Source of the DNA: Actinomycetota bacterium
GTDB taxonomy: Bacteria > Actinomycetota > Acidimicrobiia > Acidimicrobiales > Aldehydirespiratoraceae
DNA: 17,987 nt
Reading direction: 5' to 3'
Assembly (NCBI GenBank): GCA_012271125.1
Contig: JAAXHB010000041.1
Location: 1-17,987 of the forward strand
Positions 7,292 through 14,340 of the stretch are shown in pieces. The notes beneath the pieces were generated by a model that saw nothing but the letters and a program-made list of their open reading frames with translations, searched no databases and had not been told where the DNA came from. Both the position numbers and the translations under genes were made by a program. Position 1 is the first letter of the stretch, and every line of letters begins with the position of its first letter.

Positions 7292-7361
7292 CGCATCTCC
7301 TCAAATCCGCCAATGCTTCCAGGCGACCACAGTTGATCTGTCGAACCACAAACCTTCGTGT

Positions 7362-8012
7362 TCATACCCAGGTGTTCGTTTCAGCAAGTGCTACCTCGCG
7401 CATTTTGCGCATCACTAATATCAACTGCTGTTCATAGTGCATCTGGTTGAACCGATTGATTGCATCTTGCCAACCAGACCGAGCTTTCACCAGCTCTTCA
7501 ACTATCGGCAACTCAAGAACATGTGCGGCGCTTGGCGGAAAGAACTCCCCACCAACAGGCACGTGCCACTTAGACAACCTCCTCTTGGGTTGACCAGCTT
7601 TGCGCAGCACAGCGTCAACAGCCTCAGAGCGAGCATTCAAATGCACATGCGCAACCGGATAACCATTTGTACTGTCACGATCGAAGTCATAAGCAACAAT
7701 TCTGTCAGCGTCGTGCAGTTGCAGCTCGAGAAGGCTTTTTACAGGTTCAAGAGTTTTACCTACCTCGTCTAAATCAAAGGTATACAGCAACCACATATCA
7801 AGAACTGGCTTGGCACCACGAAACCGCAGCGGAACCGGCAATCCTTTTCGACGAGTTGCGCTGAGTTGATAACCAACCCGAGCGAGATTGTCAAGGCCTA
7901 CAAACGCTCCAAGACGGACACCGTCTGTGACGGTCTGATTTAATAGGCGGTTAAGTGCTTTAGCAAATTGAAGAGCTAGTTCAAGCAACCGATCATTTCT
8001 ACTCTGGAACAT
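7362..8012 (-). CDS. Hypothetical protein, second gene of an overlapping pair
   Basis: I do not recognise this 216-residue protein. It starts MFQSRNDRLLELALQF with an amphipathic helix-like stretch, has a central basic patch (ATRRKGLPVPLRFRG), a segment with YTFDLDEVGKTL, a polar motif VAYDFDRDSTNGYPVAHVHLN, then LSKWHVPVGGEFFPP and a helical C-terminus. No signal peptide or membrane segment is seen. I chose ATG at 8010-8012, which overlaps the upstream gene's stop by 14 bases; the open frame extends further up to 8081, but that would need an 83-base overlap. The tight overlap with a smaller upstream gene resembles antitoxin-toxin or defence gene pairs, and DxD/HxH residues could be catalytic, but this is speculation. 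Confidence 0.6.
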   Translation of the reverse strand: MFQSRNDRLLELALQFAKALNRLLNQTVTDGVRLGAFVGLDNLARVGYQLSATRRKGLPVPLRFRGAKPVLDMWLLYTFDLDEVGKTLEPVKSLLELQLHDADRIVAYDFDRDSTNGYPVAHVHLNARSEAVDAVLRKAGQPKRRLSKWHVPVGGEFFPPSAAHVLELPIVEELVKARSGWQDAINRFNQMHYEQQLILVMRKMREVALAETNTWV

Positions 8013-8376
8013 GATCTGCCACCACGAACCAGGTTCTATGGGCATCAGGAGAGTCAAAATCACCCCGTGCAGCCTGGTCACGAAGTTCTTCCCACGTGTA
8101 CCCAGAGTTCCGAAGCTCGTTCTCGATAGAAGCTTTTGTTTCCTCCTCGTTAAGAATCACAACATCGGGGTTATTGGCGTACTTAATTTTAAGTCGCTCC
8201 AGTTCTGCGTTTCGTGCAGCTTTTTCCTCAGCAGTTCTAGGCACGCTGTTACGACGAACTGGCCTACCAACATCTTCATCCACGCCAACGACGCTAACTG
8301 CTACGCCACCATCGTCATTCGCTACAACTTCGGTGACCTCCGTAGCACTACTTTCAACTAACGCTTTTGATGACAT
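7999..8376 (-). CDS. Hypothetical protein, first gene of an overlapping pair (antitoxin-like position)
   Basis: This is an unrecognised 125-residue protein starting MSSKALVESSATEV, with an acidic N-terminus, a basic stretch (RPVRRNSVPR), a helix rich in Ala/Glu/Lys and a C-terminal GYTWEELRDQAARGDFDSPD-AHRTWFVV element. An ATG at 8455-8457 would add 27 residues, but 8374-8376 is preferred: AAAGGCGG sits at good spacing before it, while the upstream ATG has almost no room after its GGTGG. A weak promoter-like TTGAAA on the minus strand lies just upstream of the longer start. The stop overlaps the next gene by 14 bases. Position and size suit an antitoxin or small regulator, but no family is assigned. 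Confidence 0.6.
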   Translation of the reverse strand: MSSKALVESSATEVTEVVANDDGGVAVSVVGVDEDVGRPVRRNSVPRTAEEKAARNAELERLKIKYANNPDVVILNEEETKASIENELRNSGYTWEELRDQAARGDFDSPDAHRTWFVVADHVPE

Positions 8377-8509
8377 TTTGACCGCCTTTCTGCCTGCTTT
8401 CGCAAAGCATCCACAAGACCTGAGCGCATTGCTCAAGCTCACCCGTTTAATAACCATACCACCTTACAAGCAATTTCAATGCATCTAACTATCGGGTATT
8501 GGTGGGTCT

Positions 8510-9097
8510 CTAGGGTGAGATGACGGGGGCGATACCGAGGGTGATGTAGGTGGCCATTGGGAAATAGGGGATGTTTCGCTCGACGAACCCTGGGGTGGCG
8601 GTGTCGCCTCTATCGACAAGAGCTACTGCGGCGACGACTTGAGCGCCGGTTTCGGCGACAACATCTAGAGCCTTGAACGTTGAACCGCCGGTGGTGACGA
8701 CGTCTTCAACCATCAAAACTCGATCTCCAGCACCAAGACTTGCACCTTCGATCAGCTTGCGTGTGCCACGATTCTTGGGCTCCTTGCGCACCACGAACCA
8801 ACGACAACCATTGACAACAGCAATTGCAGCGGACATGGCATCGGCACCCATGGTCATTCCTCCGGCAGCGTCGAACTCGATGTCGACCTCGGCGATGGTT
8901 GCAGTCATGGCTTGGGCTGCCAACAGCAGGTCTGGACCCGATTGAAGAGCTTCTTTGCCGTCGATGAAGTCTTGCGACATTGCCCCTGACGCCAGTTGCA
9001 CCGGCTTATCTAGGCGGCGCAAACCCTTTGTCTTGAGAACGTTGAGAAGTTGTTCACGCAACTCAGTCGCTGGAGGAAGTGGAGCTGGCGACGTCAC
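8510..9097 (-). CDS. pyrE: Orotate phosphoribosyltransferase
   Basis: PyrE joins orotate and PRPP to give orotidine 5'-phosphate in de novo pyrimidine synthesis. The 195-residue protein has the expected size, the substrate segment QLASGAMSQDFIDGKEAL near residues 34-51, the loop VRKEPKNRGTRKLIEG (103-118), and the PRPP-binding signature RVLMVEDVVTTGGST (126-140). The start is GTG at 9095-9097. It lies 54 bases downstream of the FAD oxidoreductase and in the same direction, so readthrough transcription is possible, but a functional link is not implied. A type-I phosphoribosyltransferase of another specificity is less likely given the SGxxSxxFxDGK-like segment. Confidence 0.9.
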   Translation of the reverse strand: MTSPAPLPPATELREQLLNVLKTKGLRRLDKPVQLASGAMSQDFIDGKEALQSGPDLLLAAQAMTATIAEVDIEFDAAGGMTMGADAMSAAIAVVNGCRWFVVRKEPKNRGTRKLIEGASLGAGDRVLMVEDVVTTGGSTFKALDVVAETGAQVVAAVALVDRGDTATPGFVERNIPYFPMATYITLGIAPVISP

Positions 9098-9151
9098 GAA
9101 AGCAAATCTACGCGACTAGCTCTCAGGAGTCAGGTGGATTGGTACGAAGGG

Positions 9152-10519
9152 TTAGCTCCAGGGGTAGGGGGAGTTGCTGACCGGATGCAAGTCGCCGGTG
9201 GCATAACGCCCATAGCTGAAAGGCGCGAGCAACGCCTGAGGCTTGTCCATTAGCTCCCCAGCTACCAGAGCACCGACGCCGATCATCTTGTAACCATGAT
9301 TGGAATCGGCGATCACATAAACGTTGTCGCAAAACCAATCAAACACCGGAAAGTTGTCAGGCGTGAACGCACCGATCCCCCCGGACGGCTCGTGGCTGAT
9401 CAGATGCGCCTTGCCTTCGAAACGTTTCTGGCAATGCGCTAGCGCCGCGGTCCAGGTCCGGTGAAACTCTGCGCCGACCACAAAGTCGGGCGAGTCGGGA
9501 CCATACGGGTCAACGGCTACCTCGTTCACAGGTTTGTCGACTACCCAAGGCATGTAGCCGCCCTGAACACCGCCGAAGTTGAAGTCTGGCTTGTAGTAAA
9601 TACCCCAGGGTTCTTCGGTGACCAGACCGTCGGCGTCATACAACGGCGCGTCGGTGTCGATATGAATAACCGGCGGCATCTCGCCGTTGTTGTCAACTAG
9701 GTAGCCGGGGTCAACCTCAAGAGTTCCTTCCTGTAGACACAGAAATCGCCAAGTGTCCATCGTGTGGACTTGGCCGTCGCTATTTGCTTCTTTTTTGGCG
9801 CTATTTGCTTCTTTTTTGGCCGACACGTCAGTCGTTACCGGTAAGTCCAGCATTGCCCAAATACTTGGCACCCAGGGTCCGACCGCTACCACAACCTGCT
9901 CACACGACACCGGCCCCTGGTCGGTCTCTACAGCAGTCACCGCGCCGGATGCGTCTTTGCTGAATCCGGTCACGCTCACTCCAGTAGCAATCGCCACGCC
10001 CTCGGCTTCTGCCTTGCCTAACAACCCCTTGAGCGACGCCATGTTGTTGGCGTAACCGCCACGATGCTCGTGCAACACGCTGGTGATGTTTTGCGCCTGC
10101 CAGTCATCGAAAATGCCGACCATGTAATCCCGAGAGGCAGCCTCGCCTTCAACAAACGTGGACGAATAACCGATGGCTTGTTGTTGTTCGTAGATGCTGA
10201 CGACATCGGCTCGCATAGCTTCGTGGCTGATCTGCATGTAGCCAACCGGATGATATGAAAACGCCTCTGGATCGGAGTCCCAAACATCTACAGAATGCGC
10301 CATCAGCTCACGCATCGCCGGCTGGAAATAGTTGTTACGAATCACCCCACAAGCGATGCCTGATGCGCCGGCACCAACTCCGGATTTGTCGATGACGACA
10401 ATGTCGGCACCGCTGCCCTGCCCGGAGACACGCAAGTCACGGGCAAGGTGCCAAGCAGTGGACAACCCGTGAATGCCCGCACCGATAATCACATAGCGAG
10501 CTGAAGAAACAAAACTCAT
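9152..10519 (-). CDS. DAO-family FAD-dependent oxidoreductase (sarcosine-oxidase beta-like)
   Basis: This 455-residue flavoenzyme has an N-terminal dinucleotide fold (YVIIGAGIHGLSTAWHL, residues 9-25, GxGxxG), the VVIDK strand end, the SGIACGVIRNNY segment, VVAVGPWVP in the middle and the C-terminal FAD-contact region GIGAFTPDNFPVFDW ... SNHGYKMIGVGALVAGELM. This matches the DadA/SoxB/MgdA group that oxidises secondary or N-methylated amino acids. It is encoded 91 bases downstream of the 149-aa gene in the glx/mgs-like cluster, so a substrate made by that cluster (for example N-methylglutamate or another N-alkyl amino acid) is a reasonable inference. A perfect 21-bp tandem duplication adds SAKKEAN (233-246). 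No strong Shine-Dalgarno precedes the ATG at 10517-10519. Substrate unknown. Confidence 0.85.
   Translation of the reverse strand: MSFVSSARYVIIGAGIHGLSTAWHLARDLRVSGQGSGADIVVIDKSGVGAGASGIACGVIRNNYFQPAMRELMAHSVDVWDSDPEAFSYHPVGYMQISHEAMRADVVSIYEQQQAIGYSSTFVEGEAASRDYMVGIFDDWQAQNITSVLHEHRGGYANNMASLKGLLGKAEAEGVAIATGVSVTGFSKDASGAVTAVETDQGPVSCEQVVVAVGPWVPSIWAMLDLPVTTDVSAKKEANSAKKEANSDGQVHTMDTWRFLCLQEGTLEVDPGYLVDNNGEMPPVIHIDTDAPLYDADGLVTEEPWGIYYKPDFNFGGVQGGYMPWVVDKPVNEVAVDPYGPDSPDFVVGAEFHRTWTAALAHCQKRFEGKAHLISHEPSGGIGAFTPDNFPVFDWFCDNVYVIADSNHGYKMIGVGALVAGELMDKPQALLAPFSYGRYATGDLHPVSNSPYPWS
9779..9820 (-). repeat. Perfect 21-bp tandem duplication inside the FAD oxidoreductase gene
   Basis: The 21 bases at 9779-9799 are repeated exactly at 9800-9820 and encode SAKKEAN twice. 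The unit contains a run of six T on the plus strand. It keeps the frame and adds a charged 7-residue insert between LDLPVTTDV and DGQVHTMDTW, probably in a surface loop. The absence of any divergence between copies suggests a recent event. Confidence 0.95.
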
Positions 10520-10559
10520 AAGCAGTTCAAGGGCACAAGTGACGGTAATAACAACGGAT

Positions 10560-10610
10560 CTAGAGGAACAACGTACCTAGTGGAACAACGGAACTAGGGG
10601 AACAACGGCG
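10560..10610. repeat. Three 17-bp tandem repeats after the 149-aa gene
   Basis: CTAGAGGAACAACGTAC (10560-10576), CTAGTGGAACAACGGAA (10577-10593) and CTAGGGGAACAACGGCG (10594-10610) follow one another and share CTAG.GGAACAACG. The series ends exactly at the stop codon of the 149-aa gene, whose last bases (TTAGTGG) look like the start of a fourth copy. It fills the spacer before the FAD oxidoreductase. No hairpin with a T run is seen, so I do not call a terminator. Confidence 0.85.
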
Positions 10611-11060
10611 TTAGTGGCCGGCGGGGGCTTCCCAGCCTTCAAGGATTGGCTGCTTCCAGTCCTCGCCGACGATCTTAGAGTCCTCCACCCAGGGGCCAAG
10701 CTCGGCCTGAGGGAACTTGCAGTGAATGTCTTTGAGAGCGATGCCGTAAGAGTTGCCATCTTGAAGATGCTTCACCAGAACCTTGCGGGCAATCTCATCT
10801 TCGCGTCCGGCTGGAATATCGAAATAAATCTTGATGAACGAGTTCGAATAGCGGTCAAACACCGCCGGCACGCCGTCTTCAGATAGCAAAGTGATGTCCT
10901 CAAGCCAGTTGATGTCAGGCCCTGGAGTGGCAGCGAGCAGGTCGATGTCTTCCACTAACGACATGTCCTCTTGGTAGGCGAAACGCTTGCCGGCCAGGAC
11001 TTCTGCATCGATGGCAACGGTTCGGGTTTCGCGTGGGTTTTCGCCGCTGCTTGCACCCAT
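10611..11060 (-). CDS. Hypothetical 149-aa protein within the glx/mgs-like cluster
   Basis: I do not recognise this protein. It has a short charged N-terminus, an acidic segment (YQEDMSLVEDIDLLA), then a more structured part: SEDGVPAVFDRYSNSFIKIY, FDIPAGREDEIARKVLVKHL, and a C-terminal GPWVEDSKIVGEDWKQPILE. There is one Cys, no signal peptide and no membrane segment, so it is probably cytoplasmic and not the small zinc subunit (SoxD/MgdB) of sarcosine-oxidase-type enzymes. Its ATG at 11058-11060 starts two bases after the stop of the FMN glutamate-synthase-like gene, which implies coupled translation and suggests a partner or accessory subunit of that complex or of the next oxidoreductase. 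Confidence 0.8.
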   Translation of the reverse strand: MGASSGENPRETRTVAIDAEVLAGKRFAYQEDMSLVEDIDLLAATPGPDINWLEDITLLSEDGVPAVFDRYSNSFIKIYFDIPAGREDEIARKVLVKHLQDGNSYGIALKDIHCKFPQAELGPWVEDSKIVGEDWKQPILEGWEAPAGH

Positions 11061-11062
11061 GT

Positions 11063-12478
11063 CTACAGGCCTCCCTCGGTTACGTGCTTTTCTAACATCT
11101 CGCGGATTTCATCCAAGGTGTTCTGCTCGGTGACACCCGGAACGTAAGTTGTGCCGGCCAAAGGAACCTTCGCCATCGCTGCGGCTTCGGTAGTCAACGC
11201 AGCCAAATCCTCGGGCTCCAGAGAGTGGATGTCGGTTTTGCCACACGCTCGAGCGAGCATCTGCACTTCCATCGTCAAGGTGATCAAAAAGTTGTATACC
11301 CGCAACGCGGCTTCGTCCACGTCGAGACGTTTGCGCAGCTCCACGTCTTGCGTTGCCACACCCACCGGACAGCGTCCTGTATGACAGTGGTAGCACTCAC
11401 CGGCAGGCACGCCGATAGTTCCTTCATAGTCGGTGATGCCGGGGATTTCCTTGTTGCAGTTCAACGCCATCAGCGCGGCGGTGCCAAGCGCTACCGCATC
11501 AGCACCCAAGGCGATGCACTTGGCGACGTCGCCACCGTTGCGAATACCGCCGGCAACAACCAAGTCAACCTCATCGGCGAGCCCGACATCTTCCAACGCT
11601 CGTCGAGCCTCAGGAATCGCCGCCATCAAGGGAATGCCGGTTTCCTCAGTCGCGAGGTGCGGGCCAGCGCCGGTTCCGCCTTCGGCACCGTCCAAATAGA
11701 TGATGTCAGGACCGCATTTGGCAGCCATGCGGACATCGTCATAAACACGAGCCGAGCCCAACTTGAGCTGAATTGGAATCTGATAGTCAGTGGCCTCGCG
11801 GATTTCTTGCACCTTCAACGACAGGTCGTCGGGTCCGAGCCAGTCAGGATGACGTGCCGGAGATCGTTGATCGATCCCCGCGGGCAGCGAACGCATCTCG
11901 GCGACCTGTTCGGTGACTTTTTGCCCCATCAAGTGCCCGCCGAGACCAACCTTGCAGCCCTGGCCAATAAAAAACTCAACCGCATCGGCGAGCATCAAGT
12001 GATGCGGGTTGAACCCGTAGCGGCTCTGGATGATCTGGTAATACCACTTGGTGGATAGGTCACGCTCAGGGGGAATCATCCCGCCTTCGCCTGAGCAAGT
12101 CGCCGTGCCAGCCATCGACGCACCCTTAGCAAGTGCCATCTTCGCCTCAAGCGACAGAGCGCCGAAGCTCATGCCGGTGATGTAGACGGGAATGTCTAAC
12201 TCGAGGGGTTTTTTAGCGAAGCGAGCACCGAGCACGGTTTTGGTTTCACACTTCTCTCGGTAGCCCTCGATCACAAAACGTGTAAGCGTGCCGGGCAAAA
12301 ACACCAGCTCATCCCAGTGCGGAATCTTCTTAAAGATTGAAAAGCCGCGCATGCGATAGCGACCCAGCTCAGACTTGACATGTATGTCGTTTATGACCTC
12401 AGGCGTGAAGATTCGGCTCTGGCCCAAGACGTCGGTGCGCTTGTTTACTTCATGGGTGTCGGGTAAATCGTTTGGCAC
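11063..12478 (-). CDS. FMN/[3Fe-4S] glutamate-synthase-like protein (GlxD/MgsC-like)
   Basis: This 471-residue protein corresponds to the central synthase domain of GltB made as a free subunit. It shows ITGMSFGALSLEAKMALAKG (100-119), the GEGGMIPPERD turn, the FMN barrel strands IQLKLGSARVYDD and LDGAEGGTGAGP, the FMN-phosphate loop VVAGGIRNGGDVAKCIALGA, and the iron-sulfur Cys set ECYHCHTGRCPVGVATQ (Cys362, Cys365, Cys370). In glutamate synthase this domain adds ammonia to 2-oxoglutarate; in N-methylglutamate synthase the related MgsC works with methylamine. The start is GTG at 12476-12478, with GGAG upstream, nine bases after the GXGXG gene. All cofactor residues appear kept. Which amine it uses cannot be read from sequence. 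Confidence 0.9.
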   Translation of the reverse strand: MPNDLPDTHEVNKRTDVLGQSRIFTPEVINDIHVKSELGRYRMRGFSIFKKIPHWDELVFLPGTLTRFVIEGYREKCETKTVLGARFAKKPLELDIPVYITGMSFGALSLEAKMALAKGASMAGTATCSGEGGMIPPERDLSTKWYYQIIQSRYGFNPHHLMLADAVEFFIGQGCKVGLGGHLMGQKVTEQVAEMRSLPAGIDQRSPARHPDWLGPDDLSLKVQEIREATDYQIPIQLKLGSARVYDDVRMAAKCGPDIIYLDGAEGGTGAGPHLATEETGIPLMAAIPEARRALEDVGLADEVDLVVAGGIRNGGDVAKCIALGADAVALGTAALMALNCNKEIPGITDYEGTIGVPAGECYHCHTGRCPVGVATQDVELRKRLDVDEAALRVYNFLITLTMEVQMLARACGKTDIHSLEPEDLAALTTEAAAMAKVPLAGTTYVPGVTEQNTLDEIREMLEKHVTEGGL

Positions 12479-12487
12479 TGGCTTCTC

Positions 12488-13279
12488 CTAGATGACGAGC
12501 TTGCGCTCGGACGGCTCAAGGGCGTCATAGTTGTGCAGCTGCTTACCGCAAATAAACTTCTCAAAACTCGGCGGGCTGCCCAGCCCGTGTAACGAGAACT
12601 TGCGCTCGATCAGTTCGGTATCGGCATCGGTCCATTCACCGGGCACACAGTCCACGCCGAGAGAAGCAACCTTGCCGGCGACATAAATCGCGCCGTCATA
12701 CATGGAATCGCCCAGATTCTCGCCGGCGTTGCCGCAGATGATTTGACGACCTCGCTGCATCATGAAACCGGTGTTGATGCCGACGTCGCCGCCGACAATG
12801 ATCGTGCCGCCCTTTTGATCGATGCCGGTGCGAGCACCGACGTCGCCTTTGATGATGAGATCACCGCCACGAATCGCCGCACCTGTCAGCGACCCGGCAC
12901 TGCGCTCAACAACCAAAACGCCCGACATCATGTTCTCCGCCACAGACCAGCCGACACGCCCATCGATGGTCACCTCAGGACCGTCGATAAGCCCGCAGGC
13001 GAACCAGCCGGGGCTGCCCTCAAAATGAATTTGACAACGCGCCAGAATCCCGACAGCTAAGGAATGCTTGGAGGCTGGGTTGACGATGGTGACATCGTCG
13101 ACGCCTTCGTGATAAATGAGATGGCGCAATGCCATATTGATCTGACGAATCGTGAGAGCACCAGCATCGAAACGAGCGGCAGAACCATCACGTTCGATGT
13201 TGGTTGGCAGCTCAGCATCGGGCTCGACAAGGCCGCGGGCGTCGTATTTGATGCCCGTAGCAGAACCTACACCTGCCAT
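12488..13279 (-). CDS. GXGXG-domain protein (GlxC/MgsB-like, GltB C-terminal domain)
   Basis: This 263-residue protein matches the C-terminal right-handed beta-helix domain of glutamate synthase made as a separate subunit. The repeated Gly motifs are visible in order: RGGDLIIKGDVGARTG, KGGTIIVGGDVGINTG, RGRQIICGNAGENLG and DGAIYVAGKVASLG (about residues 137-205). In GltB this domain is structural and helps shape the ammonia tunnel between the other domains. It overlaps the amidotransferase gene by 13 bases and precedes the FMN subunit by nine, so the three are made together. A Glx/Mgs-like role is well supported by the trio; formylmethanofuran dehydrogenase subunit C also has GXGXG repeats but is excluded by context. 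Confidence 0.9.
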   Translation of the reverse strand: MAGVGSATGIKYDARGLVEPDAELPTNIERDGSAARFDAGALTIRQINMALRHLIYHEGVDDVTIVNPASKHSLAVGILARCQIHFEGSPGWFACGLIDGPEVTIDGRVGWSVAENMMSGVLVVERSAGSLTGAAIRGGDLIIKGDVGARTGIDQKGGTIIVGGDVGINTGFMMQRGRQIICGNAGENLGDSMYDGAIYVAGKVASLGVDCVPGEWTDADTELIERKFSLHGLGSPPSFEKFICGKQLHNYDALEPSERKLVI

Positions 13280-14196
13280 ACAAGCACCTCACGCTCATAA
13301 GGGTCACGGGTCTCCACCTCACGCTTGACCAGCGAACGGATTGCCACTTCCTCGGTCGCCACCGCAACCAGCTCATCGGACTCGAATAACACCAACGGCT
13401 TGGCAGCCATCTCGTCTTTGGCAACGCCAAGCTCGTTGCCGGTCACGCACACATAGGTGAACACCCCGTCAAAATCATCGAGGCTGGCCTTCATCGCCGT
13501 CTCTAACGACATCCCCGACGACATCTGCTCAGCCAAATACACCGCGATGATCTCCGAATCGCACTCACTTTGGAACCGCTGCCCAGCCTGCTCAAGCCGA
13601 CGACGCCACTGGTGATAGTTCGTCAACTGCCCATTGTGAACAACAGCCACATCAGCGAACGGATACGCCCAATACGGATGAGCACTCGCCAAATCCACCT
13701 CAGACTCAGTCGCCATACGCACATGGCCAAGACCATGCGTCCCACGAAACGAATTCAGCCCATACATGCCGCTGACAGTGTTGGCGTCGCCGAGGTCCTT
13801 GATGATCTCCAGAGAGTTGCCCAAAGACAGCACCTCGCAACCGGGGACATCTTCCAAATAATCCGCCAACGGCTTGAGCTCGCCGCTATATCGAATCGAC
13901 GCACGAAACGCATAGCCGGTGTCGCTGGTAATCGTGTCCACCTCGGCACCGATCTTCGCGAGACGGCTCTCGATCTCATTACGGTTGCGTTCAAGACGCT
14001 CAGCCATGCCAAATCCGGAACTCTTCGCCGGCTCGGCCAGAACGAATCGCACCACAACCATGTCATCGGCAGGCCCATACACGGCATAACCGGTGGAGTC
14101 CGGGCCACGATGCTTCATGGACTGCAACATGGCAGTCAGCTCAGCGCCCACGTCGGCGGCACCGTCACGATGAATGATTCCAGCAATTCCACACAT
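13267..14196 (-). CDS. Class-II glutamine amidotransferase subunit (GlxB/MgsA-like)
   Basis: The 309-residue protein begins MCGIAGIIHRDG, so removal of Met exposes the N-terminal Cys nucleophile of class-II glutaminases. Other family marks follow: LQSMKHRGPDSTGYAVYG (25-42), GHVRMATES (157-165), VVHNGQLTNYHQWRRRLEQ (185-203) and the ECDSE acidic motif (211-215). It corresponds to the N-terminal domain of GltB as a free subunit and would supply ammonia from glutamine, or act as MgsA does in N-methylglutamate synthase. The ATG at 14194-14196 has AAGGAGG at 14206-14212. A possible own promoter (TATATT at 14232-14237) lies upstream, so it may not depend only on the ligase transcript. Confidence 0.92.
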   Translation of the reverse strand: MCGIAGIIHRDGAADVGAELTAMLQSMKHRGPDSTGYAVYGPADDMVVVRFVLAEPAKSSGFGMAERLERNRNEIESRLAKIGAEVDTITSDTGYAFRASIRYSGELKPLADYLEDVPGCEVLSLGNSLEIIKDLGDANTVSGMYGLNSFRGTHGLGHVRMATESEVDLASAHPYWAYPFADVAVVHNGQLTNYHQWRRRLEQAGQRFQSECDSEIIAVYLAEQMSSGMSLETAMKASLDDFDGVFTYVCVTGNELGVAKDEMAAKPLVLFESDELVAVATEEVAIRSLVKREVETRDPYEREVLVWQV

Positions 14197-14340
14197 TGTT
14201 TGACTCCTCCTTACTCCTTATATAAATAACGAATATAAATGACGACAACTACGTCAGAAATTTATGACGATGATTGCGGCAACGACGACGACATCTCCTA
14301 TAACAACAACTCCGACAACATCTACGACAAACGACGACGC
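14197..14340. other. Low-complexity GTC/GTT-rich spacer between ligase and amidotransferase genes
   Basis: The 144-base gap reads on the minus strand as imperfect GTCGTCGTT and GTTGTTGTT runs (14248-14340) followed by an AT-rich part with the ribosome binding site. No ORF, tRNA or terminator hairpin is seen. A similar GTTGTT flavour marks the 10520-10610 spacer of the same cluster. Confidence 0.6.
14232..14237 (-). promoter_or_regulatory. Possible -10 box for the amidotransferase gene
   Basis: TATATT on the minus strand lies 35 bases before the ATG, with a weak -35 (TTCTGA, 16 bases upstream) and a strong AAGGAGG between it and the gene. It is the most AT-rich point of the 144-base spacer. 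The -35 match is poor, so this is only a candidate. Confidence 0.3.

Noticed and set aside
7362..8376. Firm call of a toxin-antitoxin system
   Set aside because: Only size, order and overlap support it; no toxin or antitoxin family motif is recognised.
7999..8457. Longer start (ATG 8457) for the small gene of the unknown pair
   Set aside because: Almost no spacing to a ribosome site and it would overlap the promoter-like bases; ATG 8376 has a better AAAGGCGG.
10560..10610. CRISPR-like array
   Set aside because: Units are 17 bases, tandem without spacers, and there are no cas genes.
11225..12058. 277-codon open frame on the plus strand
   Set aside because: It lies antisense to the FMN glutamate-synthase-like gene, has no family-like motifs and follows from the high-GC codon pattern of the real gene.
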